From Streptomyces sp. S.PB5 (lineage in GTDB: Bacteria; Actinomycetota; Actinomycetes; Streptomycetales; Streptomycetaceae): a DNA stretch of 64,000 nucleotides. Below are positions 41,403 to 48,670 of this stretch, piece by piece. The DNA is taken from positions 124,001 to 188,000 of the forward strand of contig NZ_JAQMWP010000010.1 of assembly GCF_030403745.1 (NCBI RefSeq), read 5' to 3'. A model generated the notes under the pieces. It did not search any database, was not told the DNA's origin, and worked only from the letters and a program-made list of their open reading frames with translations. Every line of letters starts with the position of its first letter. The first letter of the stretch is position 1. The position numbers and the translations under genes were made by a program.

Positions 41403-41695
41403 ACGGGCCTCGCGGTTGCTCGATGCGACAGGGGGCAAACGCGTGTCGAGACACCTGCGACCGAGGGGGAGCCGGGCTCCGCGGGCATATGGGCCATGGC
41501 CGGCACGTCGGCTGTGGCGCGCATGAGATAAGGCCCTGCACCGGAGGACGGCTCGAACGCCGAGGTCGCACGCAGCGCACACACACGTGTGGTGTGTGAC
41601 GCGGTGTCTCAGGACCTCAGACGAGCAACGTCCTTCTCCAATCGACGGCAACAGGACCGTCGTCAACGGTAGGAGGGGGGCGCGAAGGCTGTCAA
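41403..41695 (-). promoter_or_regulatory. Promoter and long 5' leader of the ABC-F gene
   Basis: On the minus strand TTGACA (41695 to 41690), 18 nt, TACCGT (41671 to 41666) form a good vegetative promoter; the start would be near 41659. The leader is then about 255 nt. It contains a possible hairpin in CACACACCACACGTGTGTGTG and another in GGAGCCCGGCTCC. A possible leader reading frame starts MRATADVPAMAHMP and runs past the ABC-F start in another frame. I see no other gene in this stretch; the remaining gap to 41735 holds the ribosome binding site of the next gene. Confidence 0.5.
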
Positions 41696-41735
41696 CGAAT
41701 TAACGTGAGACCCGATCGCACCTCTAGGAGGCCCC

Positions 41736-42395
41736 GTGCCCAACGGCTCGCTGTCGCTGCCCGCCCGGCTCTACCTGCTGGCCTGGGACACCACGAGGAA
41801 CGAGCTCACCGGCACGGCCCATCCCCACCATCTGGTGCGGGCCGGGGCGCTTGCCGAGCTGGCCCAGCGCGGGCTCCTCGTCGACGACGACGGCATCGCC
41901 ACCCCGGCCGACATGGACTCCCGTACGGGGGACGCCGTCCTCGACGGGCTCCTGGAACTCGTACGCGAGTCCCTGCCGCACCGGTGGCGGAGCTGGGTGC
42001 CCTTGCATGCGCGGGTGACGCTGGAGGCGGTGCGGGAGCAGCTGGCCGCGGAGGGGTGTCTGCGCGTGGAGAAGCGGCGGGCGCTCGGGCTCTTTCCGAC
42101 GGTGGAGTACGCGTTGGAGCGGGTTGCCGTCGTGGACGCGTTGGGCGAGGAGGTGCGGCAGGTTCTCGACGGGCCCGTGCGACCGGCGGAGGTCTCCGAC
42201 CGGGACGCGGCCGTGGTCGTCCTCGGGGTCGCGGCGGAGCTGCGCGCGCTGGTGGCCCGCAAGGAGCGGGGACAGCACAAGGAGCGGTTGGCGGAGCTGG
42301 CCGAGCGCAGTGGGGCGGCGGGGCCGGCTGTGCGGAAGGTCATGGCCGAGCTGTGTTCGGCGTTGTCCGCCGCTGCTGCGCCGACGGGGGTGTGA
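41736..42395 (+). CDS. GPP34 (GOLPH3/VPS74-like) family protein
   Basis: A 219-residue protein of the GPP34 phosphoprotein family. The N-terminus LSLPARLYLLAWD is the family hallmark, followed by LVRAGALAELAQRGLL and a helical C-terminal part. Eukaryotic members bind phosphoinositides at the Golgi; the role of the numerous Streptomyces members is not clear. GTG at 41736 is preceded by AGGAGG at good spacing. The gene is divergent from the ABC-F gene. Just after its stop, a 16-bp unit (GAGGCGGTGGGGGTCT) is repeated once. Confidence 0.85.
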   Translation: MPNGSLSLPARLYLLAWDTTRNELTGTAHPHHLVRAGALAELAQRGLLVDDDGIATPADMDSRTGDAVLDGLLELVRESLPHRWRSWVPLHARVTLEAVREQLAAEGCLRVEKRRALGLFPTVEYALERVAVVDALGEEVRQVLDGPVRPAEVSDRDAAVVVLGVAAELRALVARKERGQHKERLAELAERSGAAGPAVRKVMAELCSALSAAAAPTGV

Positions 42396-42489
42396 GGCGG
42401 TGGGGGTCTGAGGCAGTGGGGGTCTGAGCCGGGCGGTCCCACGTTCACGTCGGATTCCTGCCGGACCGGCGCGGCCCCGCGCTGCTTCA

Positions 42490-43384
42490 GTGGCCGTCGT
42501 GACGAACCGGACCTCCCTGCGCACCTCCCTCCGCGACCGCGCCCTTGCCTTCCGCGCCCTGCACGTCCCGGGGCGGCCGCTCGTCCTGCCGAACGCCTGG
42601 GACACCGCGAGTGCCCGCCTCGTCGAGGACGCCGGTGCCGCCGCCGTGGCGACGACCAGCGCGGGGCTCGCCTGGGCGCTGGGCGCGGCGGACGGTGACC
42701 GGGTGGACCGGGACATGGCGCTCGGCGTCGTGGCCGGCATCGTGGCAGCCGTCGGCGTACCCGTCACCACGGACATCGAGAGCGGTTACGCCGGGACGGC
42801 GGAGGGCGTCGGTGCCACCGTGCGCGCGGTGCTCGCCGCGGGCGCGGTCGGAGTGAACGTCGAGGACGCCCTGTACGAGGAGGGCACGGGACCGCTGCGG
42901 ACCGTCGCCGAGCAGGCGAGCGAAGCGAAATGGGGGTCCCCCGGACGGAGTCTGGGGGAGGATCGCCGCCGCCCGCGAGGCCGCCGACGCGGAGGGTGTC
43001 CCGCTGTTCATCAACGCCCGCATCGACACGTTCCTGCGGGGCGCCGGGGGAGTGGACGAGACGTTGGAGCGGGCCGCCGCCTTCCGAGCCGCGGGCGCCG
43101 ACGGGATCTTCGTCCCCGGGGCCGTCGACCCGGGAACGGTGAAGCTGCTCGTCGACGGTATTGATGCCCCACTGAACGTCATGGCCGGCCCGGGCGCACC
43201 GCTGGTCGTGGACCTGGCGGCGCTCGGCGTCGCGCGCGTGAGTGCCGGTTCGGGCATCGCGCAGGCCGCGCACGGCCTGGTGCACCGCGCCGCACGGGAG
43301 CTGCTGGAGTCGGGCATGTACGAGGCTCTGGAGGGGGGCCTCGGTTACGGGAGCCTCAACGACCTGCTGGGAACGGTGCGGTGA
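42490..43384 (+). pseudogene. PEP mutase/isocitrate lyase-like gene broken by a repeat insertion
   Basis: The product would be a phosphoenolpyruvate mutase/ICL-superfamily enzyme of about 285 residues. The first frame runs from GTG 42490 through LPNAWDTASARLVEDAG, TTDIESGYAG and GVNVEDALYEE to VAEQA near residue 143. A 44-bp repeat (42918-42961) follows, after which the family sequence continues in the next frame: IAAAREAADAEG, LFINARIDTFL, ADGIFVPGAVD and SGSGIAQAAHG, to the stop at 43384. The first frame alone continues in nonsense to 43164. Unless translation slips, no full enzyme is made. A sequencing slip in the GGGGGTCCCCC run is the alternative. Confidence 0.8.
42918..42961 (+). repeat. 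44-bp dispersed repeat, copy B, frameshifting its host gene
   Basis: GAGCGAAGCGAAATGG, GGGTCCCCCGGACGG, AGTCTGGGGGAGG. It equals the copy at 29957-30001 except for one A/G change and one C fewer in the central run. Family-level sequence continues on both sides in different frames (1 then 2), so the insert disrupts the gene. Confidence 0.8.
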
Positions 43385-43417
43385 GACACCCGAGGGGCGC
43401 GGGGCCGTGCCGATCGC

Positions 43418-43831
43418 CTACGCGTCCCGCATGAGCTCCGCGAGCTGCTGGTCCAGGTCGAGCTGCAGATGCTCCAGCCCCACCGGCACCAATTCGGCCG
43501 TCGCCTGCAGGAACCGCCGGACCTCGCCGGTGCGGACGTGCACGACGGCCGTCCCCTCGGGTGCGTGGAACTCCAGCACGGTGCGGTCGTACCCGTACGG
43601 CCGCACCCGCACGTCCCCGTGGCCCTCGGCGCTCTCCAGTCCCGCGGTCAGCAGTTCGCGGGAGAACGTCCAGCACACCTCGACGCCCTCCAGCGTGGCC
43701 GGCGCCGGGAAGGTCATGCGGATGGCGAAGGGGTCACGGCGGTCGTAGTGCAGCTTGGCGGGAATGCTCGGCATCCGCGGCGCGGCGGCGACGAGACGGG
43801 CTTCAACGGGCTGCTCGATGACGGTGGACAA
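43418..43831 (-). CDS. ssgD: SsgA-like sporulation/cell-division protein (SALP)
   Basis: A 137-residue SsgA/SsgB-family protein, restricted to morphologically complex actinomycetes, where members guide peptidoglycan synthesis and septum placement. Recognisable blocks are PAKLHYDRRDPFAIRMTF, WTFSRELLTAGL, GDVRVRPYG and FLQATAELVPVG. TTG at 43831 has GGGAG in front. The symbol ssgD is given from remembered synteny with S. coelicolor; the family call is firm, the symbol is moderate. About 240 nt upstream are gene-free and hold its promoter and that of the next gene. Confidence 0.82.
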   Translation of the reverse strand: MSTVIEQPVEARLVAAAPRMPSIPAKLHYDRRDPFAIRMTFPAPATLEGVEVCWTFSRELLTAGLESAEGHGDVRVRPYGYDRTVLEFHAPEGTAVVHVRTGEVRRFLQATAELVPVGLEHLQLDLDQQLAELMRDA

Positions 43832-44055
43832 CGCGTTGCTCCCTCGTGACGGCTGGACTGGCTTACCGGTCGGATGAGGCCGGGCACTGGTAGAGACGTC
43901 GGAATCGGCCGATCCGTGTACACGAAAGTCGAGTGACCTCGGTCACCGTTTTTCATGCACGGATGTGACGTGGTCGTCTTCCTGTGGTCCGAACGCCACT
44001 TGTGGCGAGGGCGGCCCCGGGCGAGGGCGGTCTGGACGATCACGGGTGCGTGGGC

Positions 44056-44061
44056 TAGCTT
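44056..44061 (+). promoter_or_regulatory. Promoter of the BNR-repeat gene, probably leaderless
   Basis: TGGACG and TAGCTT (44056-44061) have a 17-nt spacer, and the -10 begins 14 nt before the ATG, so transcription probably begins at or next to the start codon. There is no ribosome binding site. Confidence 0.45.
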
Positions 44062-44069
44062 CGCCCGCC

Positions 44070-45242
44070 ATGAGGCGCTTGGGGATCACGCGACGCACGG
44101 CACGCACGGCACGCACGGAACGCATGAGACAGATGGCACGCCAGGGACGGACGGCACCCGGGGGACGTACGGGAAGGCGGGTCGTCGCGGGCGTGGCGTG
44201 CGCGGCGGCGCTGGCCGCGCTGACGGCGGTACCCGCACAGGCGACCGGATCGGCATCGGCGCAGCGCGCACCGCACTGGGAGCTGAAGGACAGCGGCACC
44301 CCGGAGGTGCGCTTGCGGGGGCTGTCCGCCGTCAGCCGGACCACCGCGTGGGTCTCCGGCACCCAGGGCACCGTCCTGCGCACCACGGACGGCGGCGCGA
44401 CCTGGCGGAACGTCTCGCCGCCCGGCGCGGGCGAGCTGCAGTTCCGGGACATCGAGGCGTTCGACGCGCGGCGGGCCGTCGTGCTGGCGATCGGCGAGGG
44501 CGAGGCGTCCCGGGTCTACCGGACCGATGACGGCGGGGCGACCTGGACCGAGTCCTTCCGCAACACCGACGCCCGGGCCTTCTACGACTGCCTCACCTTC
44601 TTCGACCGCAGGCACGGTCTGGCGATGAGTGACCCGGTGGACGGGAAGTTCCGCATCCTGTCGACGAGCGACGGCGGCCGTTCCTGGAAGGTGCTGCCGG
44701 ACGAGGGCATGCCGGCCGCCCTGGAGGGCGAGGCCGGTTTCGCGGCGAGCGGTCAGTGCCTCGTCAGTTCCGGCCCGAAGGACGTCTGGCTCGCCACCGG
44801 CGGAGCGGCACGCGCACGCGTGCTGCACTCCGCCGACCGGGGCCGCACCTGGACGGCCACGGACACGCCGATTCCCGCCGGCGACCCCGCCAAGGGCGTC
44901 TTCGCGCTCGCCTTCCGCGACCGCACCCACGGTCTCGCGGTCGGCGGCGACTACCGGGCCGACCAGGCGTCCCCGCAGGCCGGCGCCGTGACGCGGGACG
45001 GCGGCCGCACCTGGCGGCCCGCCGCCACACCGCCGCCCGCCTACCGCTCGGGCGTCGCCTGGCTCCCGCACAGCCGCACCGCCGCCCTCGCGGTCGGCCC
45101 CACCGGCACCGACCTGACGACCGACGCGGGCCGCACCTGGCGCACGGTCGACAGCGGCTCGTACGACACCGTCGACTGCACCGCAGACCTCGGCTGCTGG
45201 GCGGCGGGGGAGAAGGGGCGCGTGGCCCGGCTGGAGAGCTGA
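44070..45242 (+). CDS. Secreted BNR/YCF48-like beta-propeller protein
   Basis: A 390-residue exported protein. The basic N-terminus contains RTARTARTE encoded by a 9-bp repeat, then a signal peptide ending near AQATG (about residue 60). The rest is a beta-propeller with Asp-box repeats (TTDGGATW, TDDGGATW, TSDGGRSW, DRGRTW, TRDGGRTW) spaced 40-60 residues apart. Annotations call such proteins oxidoreductase or photosystem-assembly-like, but no catalytic site is evident. It may bind glycans or proteins outside the cell. It is monocistronic as far as I can see. Confidence 0.85.
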   Translation: MRRLGITRRTARTARTERMRQMARQGRTAPGGRTGRRVVAGVACAAALAALTAVPAQATGSASAQRAPHWELKDSGTPEVRLRGLSAVSRTTAWVSGTQGTVLRTTDGGATWRNVSPPGAGELQFRDIEAFDARRAVVLAIGEGEASRVYRTDDGGATWTESFRNTDARAFYDCLTFFDRRHGLAMSDPVDGKFRILSTSDGGRSWKVLPDEGMPAALEGEAGFAASGQCLVSSGPKDVWLATGGAARARVLHSADRGRTWTATDTPIPAGDPAKGVFALAFRDRTHGLAVGGDYRADQASPQAGAVTRDGGRTWRPAATPPPAYRSGVAWLPHSRTAALAVGPTGTDLTTDAGRTWRTVDSGSYDTVDCTADLGCWAAGEKGRVARLES

Positions 45243-45290
45243 TCCGGAATGTGGGTACCCGGTCGCCGAGCGCGAGAGGAGTGAGCCCAC

Positions 45291-45617
45291 ATGCCACGTG
45301 GTTCGAGCCCGAAGAGGGAACGGCAGTACGAGCACATCAAGCAGAGCGCGAAGGACCGGGGCGAGAGCAGCAAGCGCGCCGAGGAGATCGCCGCGCGGAC
45401 GGTCAACAAGGAACGCGCCCGTTCGGGGGAGTCGAAGACGGCGAGCCGCACCTCGACCCAGGACATGTCGTCCGGGAAGAGGGGCGGCCGGCGCTCCGGG
45501 AAGGGCTCCCAGGGTCCGACCTACGACCAGCTCTACGAGGAGGCCAAGCGCCGCAACATCAGCGGCCGTTCGGACATGAACAAGAGCCAGCTGAAGCGGG
45601 CGCTGGGCGGCAGTTGA
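45291..45617 (+). CDS. Small basic protein with Rho-N-like C-terminus
   Basis: A 108-residue basic protein. The first 60 residues are highly charged (KRERQYEHIKQSAKDRG, KRAEEIAARTVNKERA) and probably disordered or coiled. The last 35 (YDQLYEEAKRRNISGRSDMN, KSQLKRAL) resemble a Rho termination factor N-terminal/SAP-like domain that binds nucleic acid. Streptomyces homologues are often labelled plasmid stabilisation protein; that label is not supported by known function. GAGAGGAG precedes the ATG. Confidence 0.8.
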   Translation: MPRGSSPKRERQYEHIKQSAKDRGESSKRAEEIAARTVNKERARSGESKTASRTSTQDMSSGKRGGRRSGKGSQGPTYDQLYEEAKRRNISGRSDMNKSQLKRALGGS

Positions 45618-45621
45618 GGCT

Positions 45622-45918
45622 TCAGGAAGGCGACTCGCGGTACCGGTCGAGCTCCGGCGCGGTCTTCGTCGCGGCGAACTCGGTGACGCGGTAGGCGCAG
45701 ACGCCGGCCGTCACGAACGGGTCGGTCGCGGCGATCGCCTCGATCCGCGCGCGGTCCTGCGCGACGGCGAGGATCACCCCGCCGTCGCGGGGGTTCTTGC
45801 GCCCCGAGGCGAGGAACACGCCCTGGGCGTACTGCTCGTCGAGCCACGCCACATGCGCCGCAAGAACGGCGTCGACCTGATCGAGCGGGGCGGTGTAGGT
45901 CAGTTCCAGTACGAACAT
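45622..45918 (-). CDS. YciI family protein
   Basis: A 98-residue ferredoxin-like-fold protein. It has the YciI pattern of a His followed by a conserved Asp: AAHVAWLDEQYAQG, ASGRKNPRDGGVIL, DPFVTAGVCAYRV. YciI proteins are possible enzymes or stand-alone partners of sigma factors. A TAGGCT box (45931 to 45926) lies 13 nt before the ATG, suggesting a leaderless transcript. It is divergent from endonuclease V, only 28 nt away, so the promoters overlap. Confidence 0.88.
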   Translation of the reverse strand: MFVLELTYTAPLDQVDAVLAAHVAWLDEQYAQGVFLASGRKNPRDGGVILAVAQDRARIEAIAATDPFVTAGVCAYRVTEFAATKTAPELDRYRESPS

Positions 45919-45946
45919 GATCGCGAGCCTATGCCGACGTACGCTC

Positions 45947-47068
45947 ATGGCCATCATGACGACCGTAAGCATTCCCGCGGGCTGGCCCGCGACCGAGGAG
46001 CAAGCCCGCGCAGTCCAGGACGAGTTGCGGACGAAGGTGGTGCTGGACGAGCCCGGCCCGCCGCCGGGCACCGGGCACGTGACCGGGGTCGACGTGGCGT
46101 ACGACGACGAGCGGGACGTCGTGGCGGCGGCAGCAGTCGCCCTGGACGCGGCGACCCTCGACGTCGTGGCCGAGGCCACGGCCGTGGGCCGCATCTCCTT
46201 CCCGTACGTCCCGGGCCTGCTGGCCTTCCGTGAGATCCCCACGGTCATGGCCGCGTTGGCCGCCCTGCCGTGCCCGCCCGGCCTGGTCGTCTGCGACGGC
46301 TACGGCCTTGCCCACCCCCGCCGCTTCGGCCTGGCGAGCCACCTGGGCGTCCTCACCGGGCTCCCCACGATCGGCGTCGCCAAGAACCCCTTCACCTTCA
46401 CGTACGACGATCCCGCCGCCCCGCGCGGGAGCGCCTCCCCGCTGCTCGCGGGCACCGAGGAGGTCGGCCGGGCCCTGCGCACCCGGGACGGCGTCAAGCC
46501 CGTCTTCGTCTCGGTCGGGCACCGGGTGAGTCTGGACGACGCCTGCGCCCACACTCTGGCGCTGACCCCTGAGTACCGTCTCCCGGAGACGACCCGCCGC
46601 GCTGACGCGCTGTGCCGACGGGCGCTGAAGGAGGCGATGCGGGTCGCGGACCCGCAGGCACGACAGGCCGCGCGGTACCCCGACAGGAGCTGGGGGCGCG
46701 CCGTCTACGAGCGGCAGGCCGACCCCGTCGGCTGGGCGGGCCGGGTCCTGGCGGCCGTCGCACAGGGGCCGTACCGGACACCTGAGGTCGAGGCCGCGCT
46801 CGCCCTCGCGGGTGACCGCGACCGGTGGTGCCGGGGCCGCGAGGTGTTCGACCAGGTCCGTGCGGGCACCCCGTGCGAAGGGCTCACGGAGGAAGGGCAG
46901 TTGGTGTACCGCCTCGCCGAGATCGTCGCCAAGGTGGCCCACAACGCGGCCGGGCCCGCGCCGTACTTCGATCACCACGCCGGCTGGACGATCGGCCCCC
47001 TCGCACACCGGATCACCGCCGACGACCCCGCACTGCGCGCGAGCGTGGACGCCGTACTGGGTGGCTGA
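45947..47068 (+). CDS. nfi: Endonuclease V with an extra C-terminal domain
   Basis: The N-terminal 225 residues of this 373-residue protein are endonuclease V, which nicks DNA or RNA near inosine. The catalytic acids can be placed in GVDVAYDD (Asp), AFREIPTV (Glu) and VCDGYGLAHPRRFGLA (Asp), and the strand-separating wedge is FPYVPG. Endonuclease V normally stops there. Here about 145 residues follow (ARQAARYPDRSWGRAVYE, EVFDQVRAGTPCEGLTEEGQ, APYFDHHAGWTIGPLAHRI), a domain I do not recognise. The start could also be the ATG at 45956. Confidence 0.88.
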   Translation: MAIMTTVSIPAGWPATEEQARAVQDELRTKVVLDEPGPPPGTGHVTGVDVAYDDERDVVAAAAVALDAATLDVVAEATAVGRISFPYVPGLLAFREIPTVMAALAALPCPPGLVVCDGYGLAHPRRFGLASHLGVLTGLPTIGVAKNPFTFTYDDPAAPRGSASPLLAGTEEVGRALRTRDGVKPVFVSVGHRVSLDDACAHTLALTPEYRLPETTRRADALCRRALKEAMRVADPQARQAARYPDRSWGRAVYERQADPVGWAGRVLAAVAQGPYRTPEVEAALALAGDRDRWCRGREVFDQVRAGTPCEGLTEEGQLVYRLAEIVAKVAHNAAGPAPYFDHHAGWTIGPLAHRITADDPALRASVDAVLGG

Positions 47069-47130
47069 GTACCCGATCTGAGTATCCGTACGGATGTGGG
47101 CGCCCCGCGGTGATCGGCAGGCTGTGCCCC

Positions 47131-47292
47131 ATGACGACGCACCGTATGCCCCGCCACCGCTCCCCGAAGCCCCTCACCGACCCCAACCGCCCTGTCGAGC
47201 GGGCCGTGATGGCCGCGCTCGTCCTGGCCGTGCTGGCGGGGCTCGCGTGGATCTGCGGGATGATCTACACCGTGGCCACGTGGCCTCTGTAG
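47131..47292 (+). CDS. 53-residue single-span membrane protein
   Basis: A small protein with a basic, proline-rich N-terminus (MTTHRMPRHRSPKPLTDPNR) and one transmembrane helix (AALVLAVLAGLAWICGMIYT). The codon bias fits coding DNA, and similar tiny membrane proteins are common in Streptomyces. No function is known. It is convergent with the next gene, 7 nt apart. Confidence 0.6.
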   Translation: MTTHRMPRHRSPKPLTDPNRPVERAVMAALVLAVLAGLAWICGMIYTVATWPL

Positions 47293-47299
47293 CGGCGGG

Positions 47300-48478
47300 T
47301 CAGCGGCTCCTGGCCACCCGGAAGACGATTCCCGCGTGCCGCAGCCGTTCGATCAGGGCGTCGCCCATGGCCACCGCCGTGGTGACCTGACCGGACGTCG
47401 GGGGGAGGTCGTCGAAGGCCAGGGACAGGGCCGCCTCGGCGAAGATCTTCGCCGTCTCGTCGTAGCCCGGGTCACCGCCCGCGACCTCGGTGAACACCTG
47501 GCGGCCGCCGCCCTCGCCGACGAAGCGGACCTTGAACCAGCTCTTGGCGCGCTTCTCGGCGCTCGGACCGTCCCCGGGCTTGAGCCGGTCCGACAACCAG
47601 CGCCGCGCGGGCGGCAGTTGGGCCGCCGCGAACAGCGCGCCCGCGGCCGCGACCCCGCCCACGGCGATCGGCAGCCGGCGCACGGCCGCGTAGTGGCGGT
47701 AGCGGAAGTCGGGGCCGAAACGTTCCAGCGCCCGGGCCGACCGGCCCACGATCTGCGCGTCGATGGTCGGCAGCGGCAGCGCCCACGCGTCGACCTCCCC
47801 GACGTACCGCGGCGCGCCGTTCGGTGTGGACGCCCGGCGCCCCACCAGACGCGGCTCGTGCCGTCCGCGGTCCCGCGCGGCGGCGATCATCTGCCGGCCG
47901 CGCGCGAACTGGTTCAGCGCGGAGGCGAAGGTGCCCCCCGAGAAGGTCGCGTCCACCGTCACGAACCCGTCCACCCGCAGCGGCACCCCCTCCGGCAGCT
48001 GCCGCACCGTGAAGTACACGCCCAGGTCGTGCGGCACCGAGTCGAAGCCGCACGCGTGCACCAGCCGCGCACCCGTCTCACGCGCGCGTGCGTCGTGCCG
48101 GACGTACATCCGGTCCACGAACTCCGGCTCACCGCTGAGGTCCAGATAGTCCGCCCCGGTCTCCGCGCAGGCCGCGACCAGCTCCTCGCCGTACGTCACA
48201 TAGGGACCGACAGTCGTGGCCACCACGCGCGCGTGCCCGGCCAGCGCCCGCAGCGAGGCCGGATCCGACACGTCCGCCCGCAGCACCCCGATCTCCGCGC
48301 CGCCCGGCAGCCGTTCCCGCAGGGCCCGGAGCTTGTCCTCGCTGCGGCCGGCGATCGCCCAGCGCAGCCCCTCGGGCGCGTGGGCCGCGAGGTACTCCGC
48401 GGTGAGCGTGCCCACGAACCCGGTGGCTCCGAAGAGCACGATGTCGTACGGACGGTCCGCCCTGTTCAGCCTGCTCAT
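47300..48478 (-). CDS. Saccharopine-dehydrogenase-like / trans-acting enoyl reductase family protein
   Basis: A 392-residue NAD(P)-binding protein. The N-terminus YDIVLFGATGFVGTLTAEYL is a Rossmann motif, and TVGPYVTYGEELVAACAETG and HACGFDSVPHDLGVY are hallmarks of the family of mycobacterial trans-acting enoyl reductase (Rv2449c/Rv2953-like). A hydrophobic segment near residue 275 (VGGVAAAGALFAAAQL) suggests membrane contact. ATG at 48478 has GAGGGG ahead. It is divergent from the beta-oxidation operon, which fits a role in acyl chain metabolism. Confidence 0.87.
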   Translation of the reverse strand: MSRLNRADRPYDIVLFGATGFVGTLTAEYLAAHAPEGLRWAIAGRSEDKLRALRERLPGGAEIGVLRADVSDPASLRALAGHARVVATTVGPYVTYGEELVAACAETGADYLDLSGEPEFVDRMYVRHDARARETGARLVHACGFDSVPHDLGVYFTVRQLPEGVPLRVDGFVTVDATFSGGTFASALNQFARGRQMIAAARDRGRHEPRLVGRRASTPNGAPRYVGEVDAWALPLPTIDAQIVGRSARALERFGPDFRYRHYAAVRRLPIAVGGVAAAGALFAAAQLPPARRWLSDRLKPGDGPSAEKRAKSWFKVRFVGEGGGRQVFTEVAGGDPGYDETAKIFAEAALSLAFDDLPPTSGQVTTAVAMGDALIERLRHAGIVFRVARSR

Positions 48479-48507
48479 GACACCCCTCGGTTCCGCACCA
48501 CGCGCCG

Positions 48508-48530
48508 TTGTCGGTGGCCGAGGCTAGCGT
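48508..48530 (+). promoter_or_regulatory. Full match to the RecA-independent DNA-damage promoter
   Basis: TTGTCGGTG (48508-48516), 8 nt, TAGCGT (48525-48530) match TTGTCRGTG-N8-TAnnnT in every fixed position. It points at the CoA-transferase gene, 140 nt away. A separate ordinary promoter lies between. Confidence 0.45.
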
Positions 48531-48577
48531 GAGGGGTGCGGAGCCGCCCTCGCGGGGCGGGGTGAACGGTGATTGTC

Positions 48578-48629
48578 TAAGCGCTTGCTCGCTGAAGGTC
48601 TTGTGCCGAGTGGAACGGGTTCTTAGCAT
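48578..48629 (+). promoter_or_regulatory. Candidate operator and promoter of the beta-oxidation operon
   Basis: TTGTGC (48601-48606) and TAGCAT (48624-48629) have a 17-nt spacer and would start transcription near 48636. Just upstream is TAAGCGCTTGCTC (48578-48590), with palindromic core AAGCGCTT, similar to TetR operators in front of actinobacterial acyl-CoA genes. Confidence 0.5.
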
Positions 48630-48670
48630 CGCTGGTGTTACATCGGTTGTGTCACGCCAATGGGGGCTGG

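Noticed and set aside
43391..43412. A reverse-orientation REP-like end (AGGGGCGCGGGGCCGTG)
   Set aside because: It matches only part of the hairpin end and then diverges, so it may be chance in GC-rich DNA.
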